Assembly: GCA_016932385.1 (NCBI GenBank)
Contig: JAFGCY010000011.1
Coordinates: forward strand, 84,267-120,253
Direction: 5' to 3'
DNA: 35,987 nucleotides
Origin: a bacterium
GTDB taxonomy: Bacteria; 4484-113; JAFGCY01
The notes beneath the pieces were generated by a model. That model was given only the letters and a program-made list of their open reading frames with translations. It did not search any database and had not been told where the DNA came from. The translations under genes and the position numbers were made by a program. Shown one piece after another: positions 19,201 through 27,520 of this stretch (positions within the stretch are counted from its first letter, which is position 1; each line of letters begins with the position of its first letter).

Positions 19201-19468
19201 CGCCGGCCCATACTTTACGGAAGGAATGAATATCAGCCCGCAATTCGAGGAAGTCTACGATCTTGCGTATATCAGCTATGGCAATAAAGCGGCACCGGAT
19301 GAGAATATTGGGTACTTACCCAACTATTCACACACCGCAGGCCCAGGCAGACTGTGGGTGGTAGGCTACCCCTGGGCCGAAGTGGAAGTACCCGCTTCGT
19401 ACAACGGCAGCATGACCCGGCCGATGTTGCTGATGAACATCCTGGCCTGGTTGAGAAATAATAGTTAG
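16247..19468 (+). pseudogene. Dockerin/PKD lipoprotein with two in-frame TAG codons
   Basis: One continuous frame of 1,073 codons is broken only by TAG at 16697-16699 (codon 151) and 17501-17503 (codon 419). Modules in order are a lipoprotein signal (ILLTSCGG), the family N-terminal block (45-110), and two dockerin-like loops (113-133 and about 180-202). A fibronectin-like stretch (205-285), about five PKD-type domains (about 294-755) and a C-terminal region (757-1073) follow. The last begins YDIAVIRNDGG and resembles glutamine-amidotransferase-like folds (DWGVVVWYRGG, VLLMSQSHG). Both TAGs stand where relatives have Trp: before PTG in HWPTGDP-type segments, and in the PKD YxWDF strand. Each is one G-to-A change from TGG. 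TAG ends other genes here, so these are probably recent nonsense mutations; readthrough is the alternative. AGAGG precedes the ATG at 16247. Confidence 0.8.
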
Positions 19469-19518
19469 CATAAACAACGGACTGGCCACGCCTGATTTTT
19501 CTCAGAACTAATTAGCCG

Positions 19519-19527
19519 TGCGATAAT
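19519..19527 (+). promoter_or_regulatory. Extended -10 promoter of the 19602 lipoprotein gene
   Basis: TGCGATAAT is identical to the element before xseB (3182-3190) and is followed by a leader of about 70 nt. A short inverted repeat (CCGTG...CACGG) surrounds it. No -35 is evident. It suggests that the following lipoprotein genes are transcribed separately from the damaged one. Confidence 0.5.
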
Positions 19528-19601
19528 AATCAACACACGGGAACAAAACTAATTACGACTGGTCACTATCAGTTGGGACACCGGCTGATGAGGAGGATTC
19601 G

Positions 19602-22202
19602 ATGGGTTTGGTACGCTTTCTGTTGCACACATGCTCGCGCACATGCACGCTTTTCAGTTGCATCCCCGCGGTTTTGATTGCCGGCTTGCTGGCCGGCTGC
19701 GGTGGCTCAGCCGGCTCCATCGCCGAGCTGAACAACCTGGCGGATCCAACCGGCATTGCCGCACAACCTGACGCGGACGATTTGCAGGCGATCCTGCAGT
19801 CCGAGCTGGAACGCCTGGGCGTGGATACCGCTAAAGCCACGACCGCGGCTCCATCCACGGGCAACGAGGTTTTCAATTTACGCGCCGTGCTGATCGACGC
19901 CGATGGCCCGGGCGGCGAGGATCCGACGGGCGTAACCTTGACCTGGACGGAGCGCCTGATCGGCGATTACGACCAGAACGGCGAAGTCTCCGTCGCCGAC
20001 CTGACCCCCCTCGGCGTGTACTACCTGGAAACCGTGGACTACGATGCCGCCAACCTGCATGACGGCGTCGCCCATTGGCCCACGGGCGACCCCACGGAGG
20101 ACGGCGTGGCGGACACCACCCAGCCACCAACGGCCGATTCGCCCGCCGCTAATTGGCGTAAGGCGCGCGTCGACGGCAACAGCGACGGTGTCATCAATGT
20201 CAGCGACATCACGCCAATCGCGCAGCACTGGCAGGAGCGCCTGAACGGCTACCATGTCTATCGCAAGGCACCGGGAGAAGAAGTATTCACCATACTGCCT
20301 GATCCGGATGATGCCGAGGTTCCGCTGCTGGTACAGCGCAGCGATTTCTTTCCCGAGGACGCCGTCTCACCGGATCCCAACCGGCCGCTTTGCTTTGAAT
20401 TGGAGGATCCGATTACCGGCGTGGGACCGTTTGAATACTACCTGGCCCCCTACGACGCCAACAGCGAGTCGGAAGGACCGGCTTCAACCCCGGTCTCCAC
20501 CGAAAACCAACCGGTTGTTTTGGAATTGGAAGCAAGCCTGGTTGCCGCTCCCCTGACGGGCGTAGCCCCGCTGACCGTCTACTTCAACGCCGGCGGCAGC
20601 CTGATCCCCGAGGGCGCCGTGCCCAACTACAAGTGGGACTGGTACAACGGTGGAGTATACGACCTGGACACTGGTACTGATTACGCTGTCAGCCATACGT
20701 TTACCGAAGGCGGCAGTTATGTGATCTGGGTCCGCGTGCAGGATAACACGGGCGGGCTGGACCATGCTTCCGTCACGATCGAAGTCAATGCCCCGCCGAC
20801 GGTGGAGTTGACGGCCGACATTCAGGATGGCGATCTGCCCCTCGAAGTGAACTTCACCGCTACGGCCAGCGATTCCGACGGCACCATTGCCAGCTACGAA
20901 TGGGATCTGGATGGCGACCGAATATATGAGACAAGCTCGGAGGCCGAAAGCACCGCGGTGCATGTATACCAACAGATTGGTTCGTTTTTCCCTTCCGTGC
21001 GCGTCACCGACGACCAGGGCGTTGTTGCCGTAGCTGAGCTGCAGATTGCGGTGCACGGCTGGATCAGGACGATTGTCGATGGTTCGCTGTACGCGGGCCG
21101 TTATAACAGCATGGCGCTGATCGACGGAAAACCTGCGATTGCCTACTTCGATTATTCCACAATCGAGCAGCTTTTGTACGTCCGCGCATTGGACACGCTC
21201 GGCCTGGTCTGGCCGGAACCGGTGGCCGCGGACACCCGGCCCGAGGGGAGCACCGATCCTGATTTCTCACGCGGCAAGGAATGCTCCATGGTTGAAGTGG
21301 CCGGCCTGCCGGCGATTGCTTACTACGACGACCACGACTTTATCGGCCAGCGGCTGATGTATATCCGCGGCCTGGACGCCGACGGCGTGGAATGGACTTC
21401 GCCATACGGGCTTACCGACGAATCGCACGGCCGCATTGGCTGGAACAACAGCCTGGCGCTTGTCAACGGCAATCCGGCGATCGCCTGCAACTCGCAGACC
21501 AATCTGGGCAACGGGCGTAAGCTTTGCTACTTCCGCGCTCAAGATGAGCTGGGCGATAGCTGGAGCTTCGCCAGTTATCGCACCGTTGACCAGAGCTACA
21601 ATCTTGAGGATATCACGCTGGCCACGGTCGACGTGGGCTTTGTGGTGCCGACAATCTCGTATGTAGCGATTGAACAGGACGCGATAACGTTGGTGCAGAC
21701 CGCCAATGCGCGGTATGTTTTCGCGACTGATGCTGATGGCAACACCTGGGGTACGCCGCACCACATTGTCGATATCGACAGCAACCGGCTCGACGGCATG
21801 TCGATGATCATGGTCAATGGCCTGCCGGCGGTCTGTTATGCCGCCGAACTGGTGAAAGATGATCCGGCTTATATCTATTACCAGCAGGCGTCGCACGCCA
21901 CGGGCGCCACCTGGTTCGACGCCGTGGTAATCTCGCTCGAGTTGACGACCTGGCTGACGCATAATTCGCTGGCGTTCATCGACGGCAATCCTGCCATCGC
22001 TTCATCCATGCAAACCGCCGACATGCTGATGTACGAGCGGGCGGAAGACAATTCCGGAACGGTATGGCCGGGCGAACTGGACTTGATCGATCCCACCATC
22101 GGTGCCAAGGGAGACTGCAACCTGCTGGAAATCAACGGCCATCCCGCGATTTGCTATTATGACAACAGCGACGGCAACCTGATGTACGCCATCTACCTGT
22201 AG
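19602..22202 (+). CDS. Dockerin-like, PKD and seven-repeat propeller lipoprotein
   Basis: An 866-residue lipoprotein. The signal ends LLAGCGGS (Cys about 36). A helix-like block (LQAILQSELERLGVD) leads to TLTWTERLIGDYDQNGEVSVADLTPLG (first calcium loop, from about 121), and a second loop (ARVDGNSDGVINVSDITPIAQHW) follows at about 188-210. The two loops together match the duplicated EF-hand-like motif of type I dockerins but are split by about 60 residues. A fibronectin-like stretch (212-300), two PKD domains (about 307-395 and 396-486) and seven roughly 52-residue repeats (502-866) follow. One repeat (the fourth, ITLATVDVG...) is more divergent. AGGAGG lies before the ATG. Likely outer-membrane anchored and surface exposed; no enzymatic motif is seen, and binding or adhesion is inferred. 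Confidence 0.88.
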   Translation: MGLVRFLLHTCSRTCTLFSCIPAVLIAGLLAGCGGSAGSIAELNNLADPTGIAAQPDADDLQAILQSELERLGVDTAKATTAAPSTGNEVFNLRAVLIDADGPGGEDPTGVTLTWTERLIGDYDQNGEVSVADLTPLGVYYLETVDYDAANLHDGVAHWPTGDPTEDGVADTTQPPTADSPAANWRKARVDGNSDGVINVSDITPIAQHWQERLNGYHVYRKAPGEEVFTILPDPDDAEVPLLVQRSDFFPEDAVSPDPNRPLCFELEDPITGVGPFEYYLAPYDANSESEGPASTPVSTENQPVVLELEASLVAAPLTGVAPLTVYFNAGGSLIPEGAVPNYKWDWYNGGVYDLDTGTDYAVSHTFTEGGSYVIWVRVQDNTGGLDHASVTIEVNAPPTVELTADIQDGDLPLEVNFTATASDSDGTIASYEWDLDGDRIYETSSEAESTAVHVYQQIGSFFPSVRVTDDQGVVAVAELQIAVHGWIRTIVDGSLYAGRYNSMALIDGKPAIAYFDYSTIEQLLYVRALDTLGLVWPEPVAADTRPEGSTDPDFSRGKECSMVEVAGLPAIAYYDDHDFIGQRLMYIRGLDADGVEWTSPYGLTDESHGRIGWNNSLALVNGNPAIACNSQTNLGNGRKLCYFRAQDELGDSWSFASYRTVDQSYNLEDITLATVDVGFVVPTISYVAIEQDAITLVQTANARYVFATDADGNTWGTPHHIVDIDSNRLDGMSMIMVNGLPAVCYAAELVKDDPAYIYYQQASHATGATWFDAVVISLELTTWLTHNSLAFIDGNPAIASSMQTADMLMYERAEDNSGTVWPGELDLIDPTIGAKGDCNLLEINGHPAICYYDNSDGNLMYAIYL

Positions 22203-22222
22203 TCGCGCGTTGCGCAGAACAG

Positions 22223-22253
22223 CCCGCCGCATGCGGCGGTTTCCGCCGGCGGG
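22223..22253. repeat. Palindrome/hairpin between two lipoprotein genes
   Basis: CCGCCGCATGCGGCGG (22224-22239) is a perfect 16-bp palindrome, and CCCGCCG (22223-22229) can alternatively pair with CGGCGGG (22247-22253). No T-run follows. It may weaken transcription between the lipoprotein genes at 19602 and 22311, or stabilise the upstream message. Confidence 0.6.
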
Positions 22254-22310
22254 TGTGTTGCGCGTTATAAATAAGGGTATAACGCGGGATAAAACGCGAG
22301 AGGTCATGTG

Positions 22311-24770
22311 ATGTTTGGTTTTATCGCTAATGGCTGGCGCCAGAACGCCTGGCACAAGCTGCCGCTGGCAATCGCGGTGACAGCAATCGTGCTCAGTGGC
22401 TGCGGTGGTGGATCCACCTCAACGACGACGCTTCCGACCGGGCCGCCCGAGATGGCTCAGCTCCAGGAGTTGCTCGCGGCGGAGCTGCTGCAACTGGGTA
22501 TTGATCCTGCCCGACACACGGCGACCGCGCCATCCGGCGAGGCCAACGCCGTGTTCAACCTGCGGGGCGCGATCGCCACCGGTGATCCACCGATCTTGAC
22601 CTTCAGCTGGACTGAGCGCATGCTGGGCGATTACAACCAAGACGGGCTGGTTTCCGTCAACGACCTGACGCCGATCGGCCAGCGCTACAACTCGCATGTT
22701 GTGTACGACGACCCGGCGGGTCACGACGGATTGGCCTGGTTCCCCACCGGCGATCCGGACGGCGACGGCGCCGCCAACTGGCGCGCGGCCCGGGTCGATG
22801 GCAACGGCGACGGCTTGATCTATCTCAGTGACATTACGACCATCGCCCAGCACTGGCAGGAACGCCTGGACGGCTACCGGCTGTACATGCTGGCGCCGGG
22901 GGCCACCGAGTATGCGCTGGTTCCGAATCCCGCTGATGCGGAATCACCCTTCACCGTACCGCGCAGCGCCGCCGATCCGGAAGATGTCAATCGGCCATTC
23001 CATTACTCGGTCCCGCTCAGCCCGGCCACCGAAGAGGGTGTTTACAGCTTCTACGTGGCACCTTACGACGCCGCGCAGAGCCACGAAGGCACACCGTCCA
23101 ACATCATCACCTTGCCGGAGGGAACACCGCCGACGGCCGCGCTGGCGGCGGATTTCACCACTGGACTGGCGCCACTGACCGTTAATTTCGATGCCTCCGG
23201 CAGCAGCGATGCCGACGGGCCGCTGACCAACTTCTCCTGGGATTTCGACGGCGATGGCACATATGACGAAGACACCGCCGAGCCCTATGCAGACCATACC
23301 TACAACGACGGCGGCACGTTTATGGCTACCGTATTGGTGCGGGATGCGCAGTTCATGTCCGATGACGCCAGCCTGGAGATAAATGTCGCCGGCAATCAAG
23401 CGCCAACGGCTGTCATCACCGTGACGCCTCCCGAGCCGACGGTCGTGCCGTTTCTCGTGACCTTCAGCGCCGCGGCCAGCACCGATCCCGACGGCGTAAT
23501 CGCGCAGTACGACTGGGACTGGGATGCCGATGGCGATTACGACGCGATCGACGCCGGACCAGACCCGGCTTATTCCAACTACGTATCGTTGCCCGGTACC
23601 TACAGCGTTGGTCTGCGCGTCAGCGACGACCAGGGCGCGTCGGATGAAACCACCGTCGATTACATCGGCCGTTATGGAGTCTGGACGACCTTTACGGTTG
23701 ATTACACGACGGGTCGCGGCACCGACCTCTCCCTCGAGGTTGTCGATGGCTACCCGGCAATCAGCTATTACGACGGCGAAGACCAGTGTTTGCGCTACAT
23801 TCGCGCCGAAGACGAGCTCGGCATCTACGACTGGGGTGACTCGCTGCAACTGACCACCGGCGCCGGCATCGAAGGCTACTACACTTCGCTGGCCGTTATC
23901 GACGGCCGGCCGGCGATTGCCTACTTGGATGTCGCCCACGATGACATCCGCTATCTCCGCGCCAACGACGCCCAGGGCTCGAGCTGGCCAGCCAGCGCGG
24001 TCGAAGCGCATCCCGACCAAGGTTATTACATCACGCTGGTTGAAGCGGATGGCCGGCCGGCGATCGCCTTCCAGACGCTGGATTCGAACATTTATTACCG
24101 GCGGGCCGATGACGCTACCGGCGCAGGCTGGACCGGGCTACCCCGCCAGGTCGAAACCTACACCGACAACTGCTCGATGCCCTCAATGGACATCGTGAAC
24201 GGTTCTCCGGCGATCGCCTTTACCCGTTATATGTCGGAGAAAAGCATCCTCTGCTACGTCCACGCCAGCGATCCCGCCGGCGCTGACCCCTGGAACGAGC
24301 CGGTCGGCGCGGCGTCGGATCTGATCAACGACGCTGGCGTTTTGCCATCGCTGGCGGAGATTAATGGCAACCCCGGCATCAGCTTCAGCACAGGCGATTA
24401 CGGCTCATTCGTCTTCAATCCCTATTTCATCCGCTCGGCAAGCGCTACCGGCGGCGCCGGCAGCTGGAACCCGATCGGGCCTAAGCAGCTGGCCAGCGGC
24501 GCGTATGCGAACAGCTTCCCGACTTCGCTAACTCAAATCGGCGCGTATCCGCATGTCGTGTATTACGAGCGTGACAGCCATACGCTTTGGCACGTCTGGG
24601 GCACCGATTACGTCGGCGATACCTGGATGGAAGCCGAAATCATCGATGATGGCGGTGGAACCAATAATTTCGTCGGCCAGTATTGCGATGTGGAAGAAGT
24701 CAACGGCCGGCCGGCGGTAGCCTACTGGGATGCAACGGCAGACCGTCTCAAGTACGCGGTCCTGCGCTGA
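22311..24770 (+). CDS. Dockerin-like, PKD and seven-repeat propeller lipoprotein
   Basis: An 819-residue paralogue of the gene at 19602. The signal ends IVLSGCGGG. The N-terminal block (MAQLQELLAAELLQLGIDP, ANAVFNL) is followed by the first calcium loop GDYNQDGLVSVNDLTPIG (from 106) and the second, VDGNGDGLIYLSDITTIAQHW (about 163). A fibronectin-like stretch comes next, then two PKD domains (about 268-360 and 363-455, the second with YDWDWDADGDYD). Seven roughly 50-residue repeats (473-819) end RLKYAVLR. The ATG at 22311 is preferred over the GTG one codon earlier because GAGAGG is then 7 nt away. It is most similar in architecture and wording to the 24811 gene, suggesting a recent duplication. 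The gap to that gene is only 40 nt, so they are probably cotranscribed. Confidence 0.88.
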   Translation: MFGFIANGWRQNAWHKLPLAIAVTAIVLSGCGGGSTSTTTLPTGPPEMAQLQELLAAELLQLGIDPARHTATAPSGEANAVFNLRGAIATGDPPILTFSWTERMLGDYNQDGLVSVNDLTPIGQRYNSHVVYDDPAGHDGLAWFPTGDPDGDGAANWRAARVDGNGDGLIYLSDITTIAQHWQERLDGYRLYMLAPGATEYALVPNPADAESPFTVPRSAADPEDVNRPFHYSVPLSPATEEGVYSFYVAPYDAAQSHEGTPSNIITLPEGTPPTAALAADFTTGLAPLTVNFDASGSSDADGPLTNFSWDFDGDGTYDEDTAEPYADHTYNDGGTFMATVLVRDAQFMSDDASLEINVAGNQAPTAVITVTPPEPTVVPFLVTFSAAASTDPDGVIAQYDWDWDADGDYDAIDAGPDPAYSNYVSLPGTYSVGLRVSDDQGASDETTVDYIGRYGVWTTFTVDYTTGRGTDLSLEVVDGYPAISYYDGEDQCLRYIRAEDELGIYDWGDSLQLTTGAGIEGYYTSLAVIDGRPAIAYLDVAHDDIRYLRANDAQGSSWPASAVEAHPDQGYYITLVEADGRPAIAFQTLDSNIYYRRADDATGAGWTGLPRQVETYTDNCSMPSMDIVNGSPAIAFTRYMSEKSILCYVHASDPAGADPWNEPVGAASDLINDAGVLPSLAEINGNPGISFSTGDYGSFVFNPYFIRSASATGGAGSWNPIGPKQLASGAYANSFPTSLTQIGAYPHVVYYERDSHTLWHVWGTDYVGDTWMEAEIIDDGGGTNNFVGQYCDVEEVNGRPAVAYWDATADRLKYAVLR

Positions 24771-24810
24771 TCAAGCACCGGTCGGCCCGAACAGCCGGGG
24801 AAAGTGAAAC

Positions 24811-27312
24811 ATGTTTAGTCAGAGAAAGAAAAGTGGCCTCTCACGGTGGCTAAGGGCGGCACGGCCGCGGCACGGGCCGCGGTTGTTGCTCATCGCGCTG
24901 GCCCTGCTGGCGCTCGGTTGCGGCGGTCGGGATGGCCAGCTAATCCAGCCTGCGCCACAGCCTGAGCTGGGTCCAGCGCCGGCGCAGGCCGAACTGGAAC
25001 AGCTGCTCAGCTCCGAGCTGGCCCGGCTCGCTATCGACCCGGCCCGGCAGCCCGCCGCGGCGCCGGATGGGGAGGCCAACGTCGTGTTTGATCTCAGCGC
25101 CGAGATCAACACCGGCGATCCGCCGACGATCACCTTCTACTGGACCGAGCGCATGCTGGGCGATTACAACCAGGACGGCCTGGTGTCCGTCAACGACCTG
25201 ACCCCGATCGGACAACACTATAACGAGGAAGTGCACTACGACGACGCAGCCGCGCATGACGGTATCGAATACTGGCCCGCGGGCGATCCGCTCGGCGACG
25301 GCGCCGCCAACTGGCGGGTGGCGCGGGTCGACGGCAATTCAGACGGCCTGGTCTATCTCACCGACATCACCACGATCGCCCAGCATTGGAACGAGCGCTT
25401 GGACGGCTACCGCATCTACTACGTAAACGATGACATGGCAGCGCCGGAAATGATCCCCAACCCGGCGGAACCCACGGCGGCGTATACCGTTCCCCGCTCC
25501 GCCGCCGATCCCGCAGACGCCAATCGGCCGTTCCGCTACTCCGTATCCTGGGTGCCGACGATCAGTGAGGGCGTATACGCCTTTTATGTGGTGCCCTACG
25601 ATGCGGCTGAAGATGATGAAGGCACTCCGTCGCTGCCGATCTACCTGCCGGAAGGCGATCCGCCGGTGGCGGATCTGACGGCGGATGTAACCACCGGCAA
25701 TCCGCCGCTGACCGTCAACTTCGATGCCTCGGGCAGCACCGACCCGGATGGCGAGATCGTGCAATTCGCCTGGGATTTCGACGGCGATGGCGACTATGAT
25801 CAGAATACCGACGAACCACTCGCCTTGTCCGTATATGAACACAGCGGTGACATCCACCCGCGCGTGCGCGTCATGGATAACATGGGGCGACAGGACACTG
25901 CCAGTATAACGATCCACGTCAACTGGGCACCTGTCGCGACAATCACGATGACGCCGGCGGAGCCGACCGCTGTGCCTTTTGACACCAGCTACAGCGGGTC
26001 GCTGAGTGCAGACCTGGACGGCGAGATCGTGCAATACGACTGGGACTGGGACGGCGACGGAACCTACGACATAATCGATGGCGGAGCGGATCCCGCCTTT
26101 TCGCACAGCGTGGATTATCCCAGTGACTACACTGTCGGCCTGCGCGTCATTGACAACCAGGGACTCGAAGGTACGGACACACTGGATTTCTCCGGATTGT
26201 ATGGAACCTGGGAGATTACAGAACTCGATACGGAGAACGAAGGTGGAAACTACTGCTCACTGGCGGTTGTCGATGGTTATCCGGCAATCAGTTATCACAG
26301 CGTCGAAAGCGCCTGCTTAAAATATATCCGCGCTGATGATCCTTTCGGCGAAAATGCCTGGAGCAATCCGGTCACACTGACCATCGGCGTTGGCGATGAG
26401 GGCCAGTACACTTCGCTGGCGGTGATCAATGGCAATCCGGCGATCGCCTACTACGACGCGGGCAACACCGAGTTACGTTACATCCGTGCCAATAATGCAA
26501 CCGGTAATGTGGCCGGTGACTGGCCCGTGTCCCTCGACGGCACTTTAGTTCGCAACGGCGAATCCGCTCGGATGGACATGGAGGAGGTGGCCGGGCGGCC
26601 GGCAATCGCGTACCAGACTGGCGGAGACGACATCTACTACCAACGGGCGGACGATGCCAACGGCGATAGCTGGACCAGCCTGCCGCGCGATATCGACACG
26701 CAGACCGGCGAATGCTTCTATCCGTCCATGGCGATAATCAATGGCTATCCGGGCGTCGCCTTTATGCTGGTAACCACAACCTCGACAGTCCTATACTACG
26801 TGCATGCGACTGATTCTGCCGGCGCCGATCCCTGGAACGATCCCGTTGGGGCCTCCAGCCATCCCAGTATGGATTCCGGATTCTATCCGTGGTTGGCGGA
26901 AGTCGCCGGCCATCCGGCGATGAGCTTCAGTATGGGCAACTATGGCACACTGACCATGGCGCCGTACTTCATCCGCTCGACCAGTACGACCGGATTGCCG
27001 ACGACCTGGAACACCCCTGGACCGTACGACTTGACCCATGACGATCCTCACAACGGGTGGTCGACCTCGCTGGCCGTCGTCAATGGCTATCCCCACATTG
27101 TGTATAAGAACCATGCAACCCGGACCTTGTGGCATGTCTGGGGCATTGAGGCTGACGGATCTGACTGGTTGGAACCGACCCTCGTCGATGAGCCCGAGGG
27201 CGGCGGAATCGGCTTAGGTTTCTATTGCAGCCTGGCGGATGTCAACGGCCACCCGGGCGTGGCCTATTACGACGGCACCGCCGCGAACCTGAAGTTCGCG
27301 ATCCTGCGCTGA
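24811..27312 (+). CDS. Dockerin-like, PKD and seven-repeat propeller lipoprotein
   Basis: An 833-residue lipoprotein, last of the six-gene array. An arginine-rich n-region precedes the hydrophobic core and LALGCGG lipobox (Cys about 37). The N-terminal block (ELEQLLSSELARLAIDP) leads to the two dockerin-like loops (GDYNQDGLVSVNDLTPIG from 117; VDGNSDGLVYLTDITTIAQHW about 174). A fibronectin-like stretch, two PKD domains (about 280-375 and 376-465) and seven repeats (482-833, closing with LKFAILR) follow. Long stretches match the 22311 protein nearly word for word, including the WTERMLGDYNQDGLVSVNDL region. No terminator is obvious directly after the stop. Function unknown; the architecture suggests calcium-stabilised surface display of a propeller. 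Confidence 0.88.
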   Translation: MFSQRKKSGLSRWLRAARPRHGPRLLLIALALLALGCGGRDGQLIQPAPQPELGPAPAQAELEQLLSSELARLAIDPARQPAAAPDGEANVVFDLSAEINTGDPPTITFYWTERMLGDYNQDGLVSVNDLTPIGQHYNEEVHYDDAAAHDGIEYWPAGDPLGDGAANWRVARVDGNSDGLVYLTDITTIAQHWNERLDGYRIYYVNDDMAAPEMIPNPAEPTAAYTVPRSAADPADANRPFRYSVSWVPTISEGVYAFYVVPYDAAEDDEGTPSLPIYLPEGDPPVADLTADVTTGNPPLTVNFDASGSTDPDGEIVQFAWDFDGDGDYDQNTDEPLALSVYEHSGDIHPRVRVMDNMGRQDTASITIHVNWAPVATITMTPAEPTAVPFDTSYSGSLSADLDGEIVQYDWDWDGDGTYDIIDGGADPAFSHSVDYPSDYTVGLRVIDNQGLEGTDTLDFSGLYGTWEITELDTENEGGNYCSLAVVDGYPAISYHSVESACLKYIRADDPFGENAWSNPVTLTIGVGDEGQYTSLAVINGNPAIAYYDAGNTELRYIRANNATGNVAGDWPVSLDGTLVRNGESARMDMEEVAGRPAIAYQTGGDDIYYQRADDANGDSWTSLPRDIDTQTGECFYPSMAIINGYPGVAFMLVTTTSTVLYYVHATDSAGADPWNDPVGASSHPSMDSGFYPWLAEVAGHPAMSFSMGNYGTLTMAPYFIRSTSTTGLPTTWNTPGPYDLTHDDPHNGWSTSLAVVNGYPHIVYKNHATRTLWHVWGIEADGSDWLEPTLVDEPEGGGIGLGFYCSLADVNGHPGVAYYDGTAANLKFAILR

Positions 27313-27476
27313 GTCATCTGGTTGATTAAGTCTCTGACAGGCATGAAACCTGAAGGGCTCTCGGATCAGGCAGTTTCCCACTGACTTTCTCCACATATTA
27401 CTGAGCCGGATAGGCGCATCGCGACACTTGCCTGGTAGTACCAGTAGTACAGGAATAACGACCGCCTGCCGCCCGC

Positions 27477-27482
27477 TATAAT
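27477..27482 (+). promoter_or_regulatory. -10 element of the isocitrate dehydrogenase-family gene
   Basis: A perfect TATAAT lies 39 nt before the ATG at 27521. The -35 position is poor, but a direct repeat of GTAGTAC (within 27434-27450) lies just upstream, which could be an activator site (inference). The 208-bp gap after the lipoprotein array otherwise shows nothing recognisable. Confidence 0.6.
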
Positions 27483-27520
27483 AACGACAGGAAGGCTTTT
27501 ACCACATCGGAGGTTCCGTA

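Noticed and set aside
16247..19468. TAG reassigned to tryptophan or another amino acid genome-wide
   Set aside because: TAG is the natural stop of the genes ending at 15450, 19468, 22202 and 30632, so reassignment is not supported; nonsense mutation or local readthrough remains.
13683..27312. Genomic island inserted at the tRNA-Arg gene
   Set aside because: No integrase, no direct repeat of the tRNA 3' end downstream of the array, and no clear compositional break. A T-loop-like stretch near 13850 is too weak to call an attachment site.
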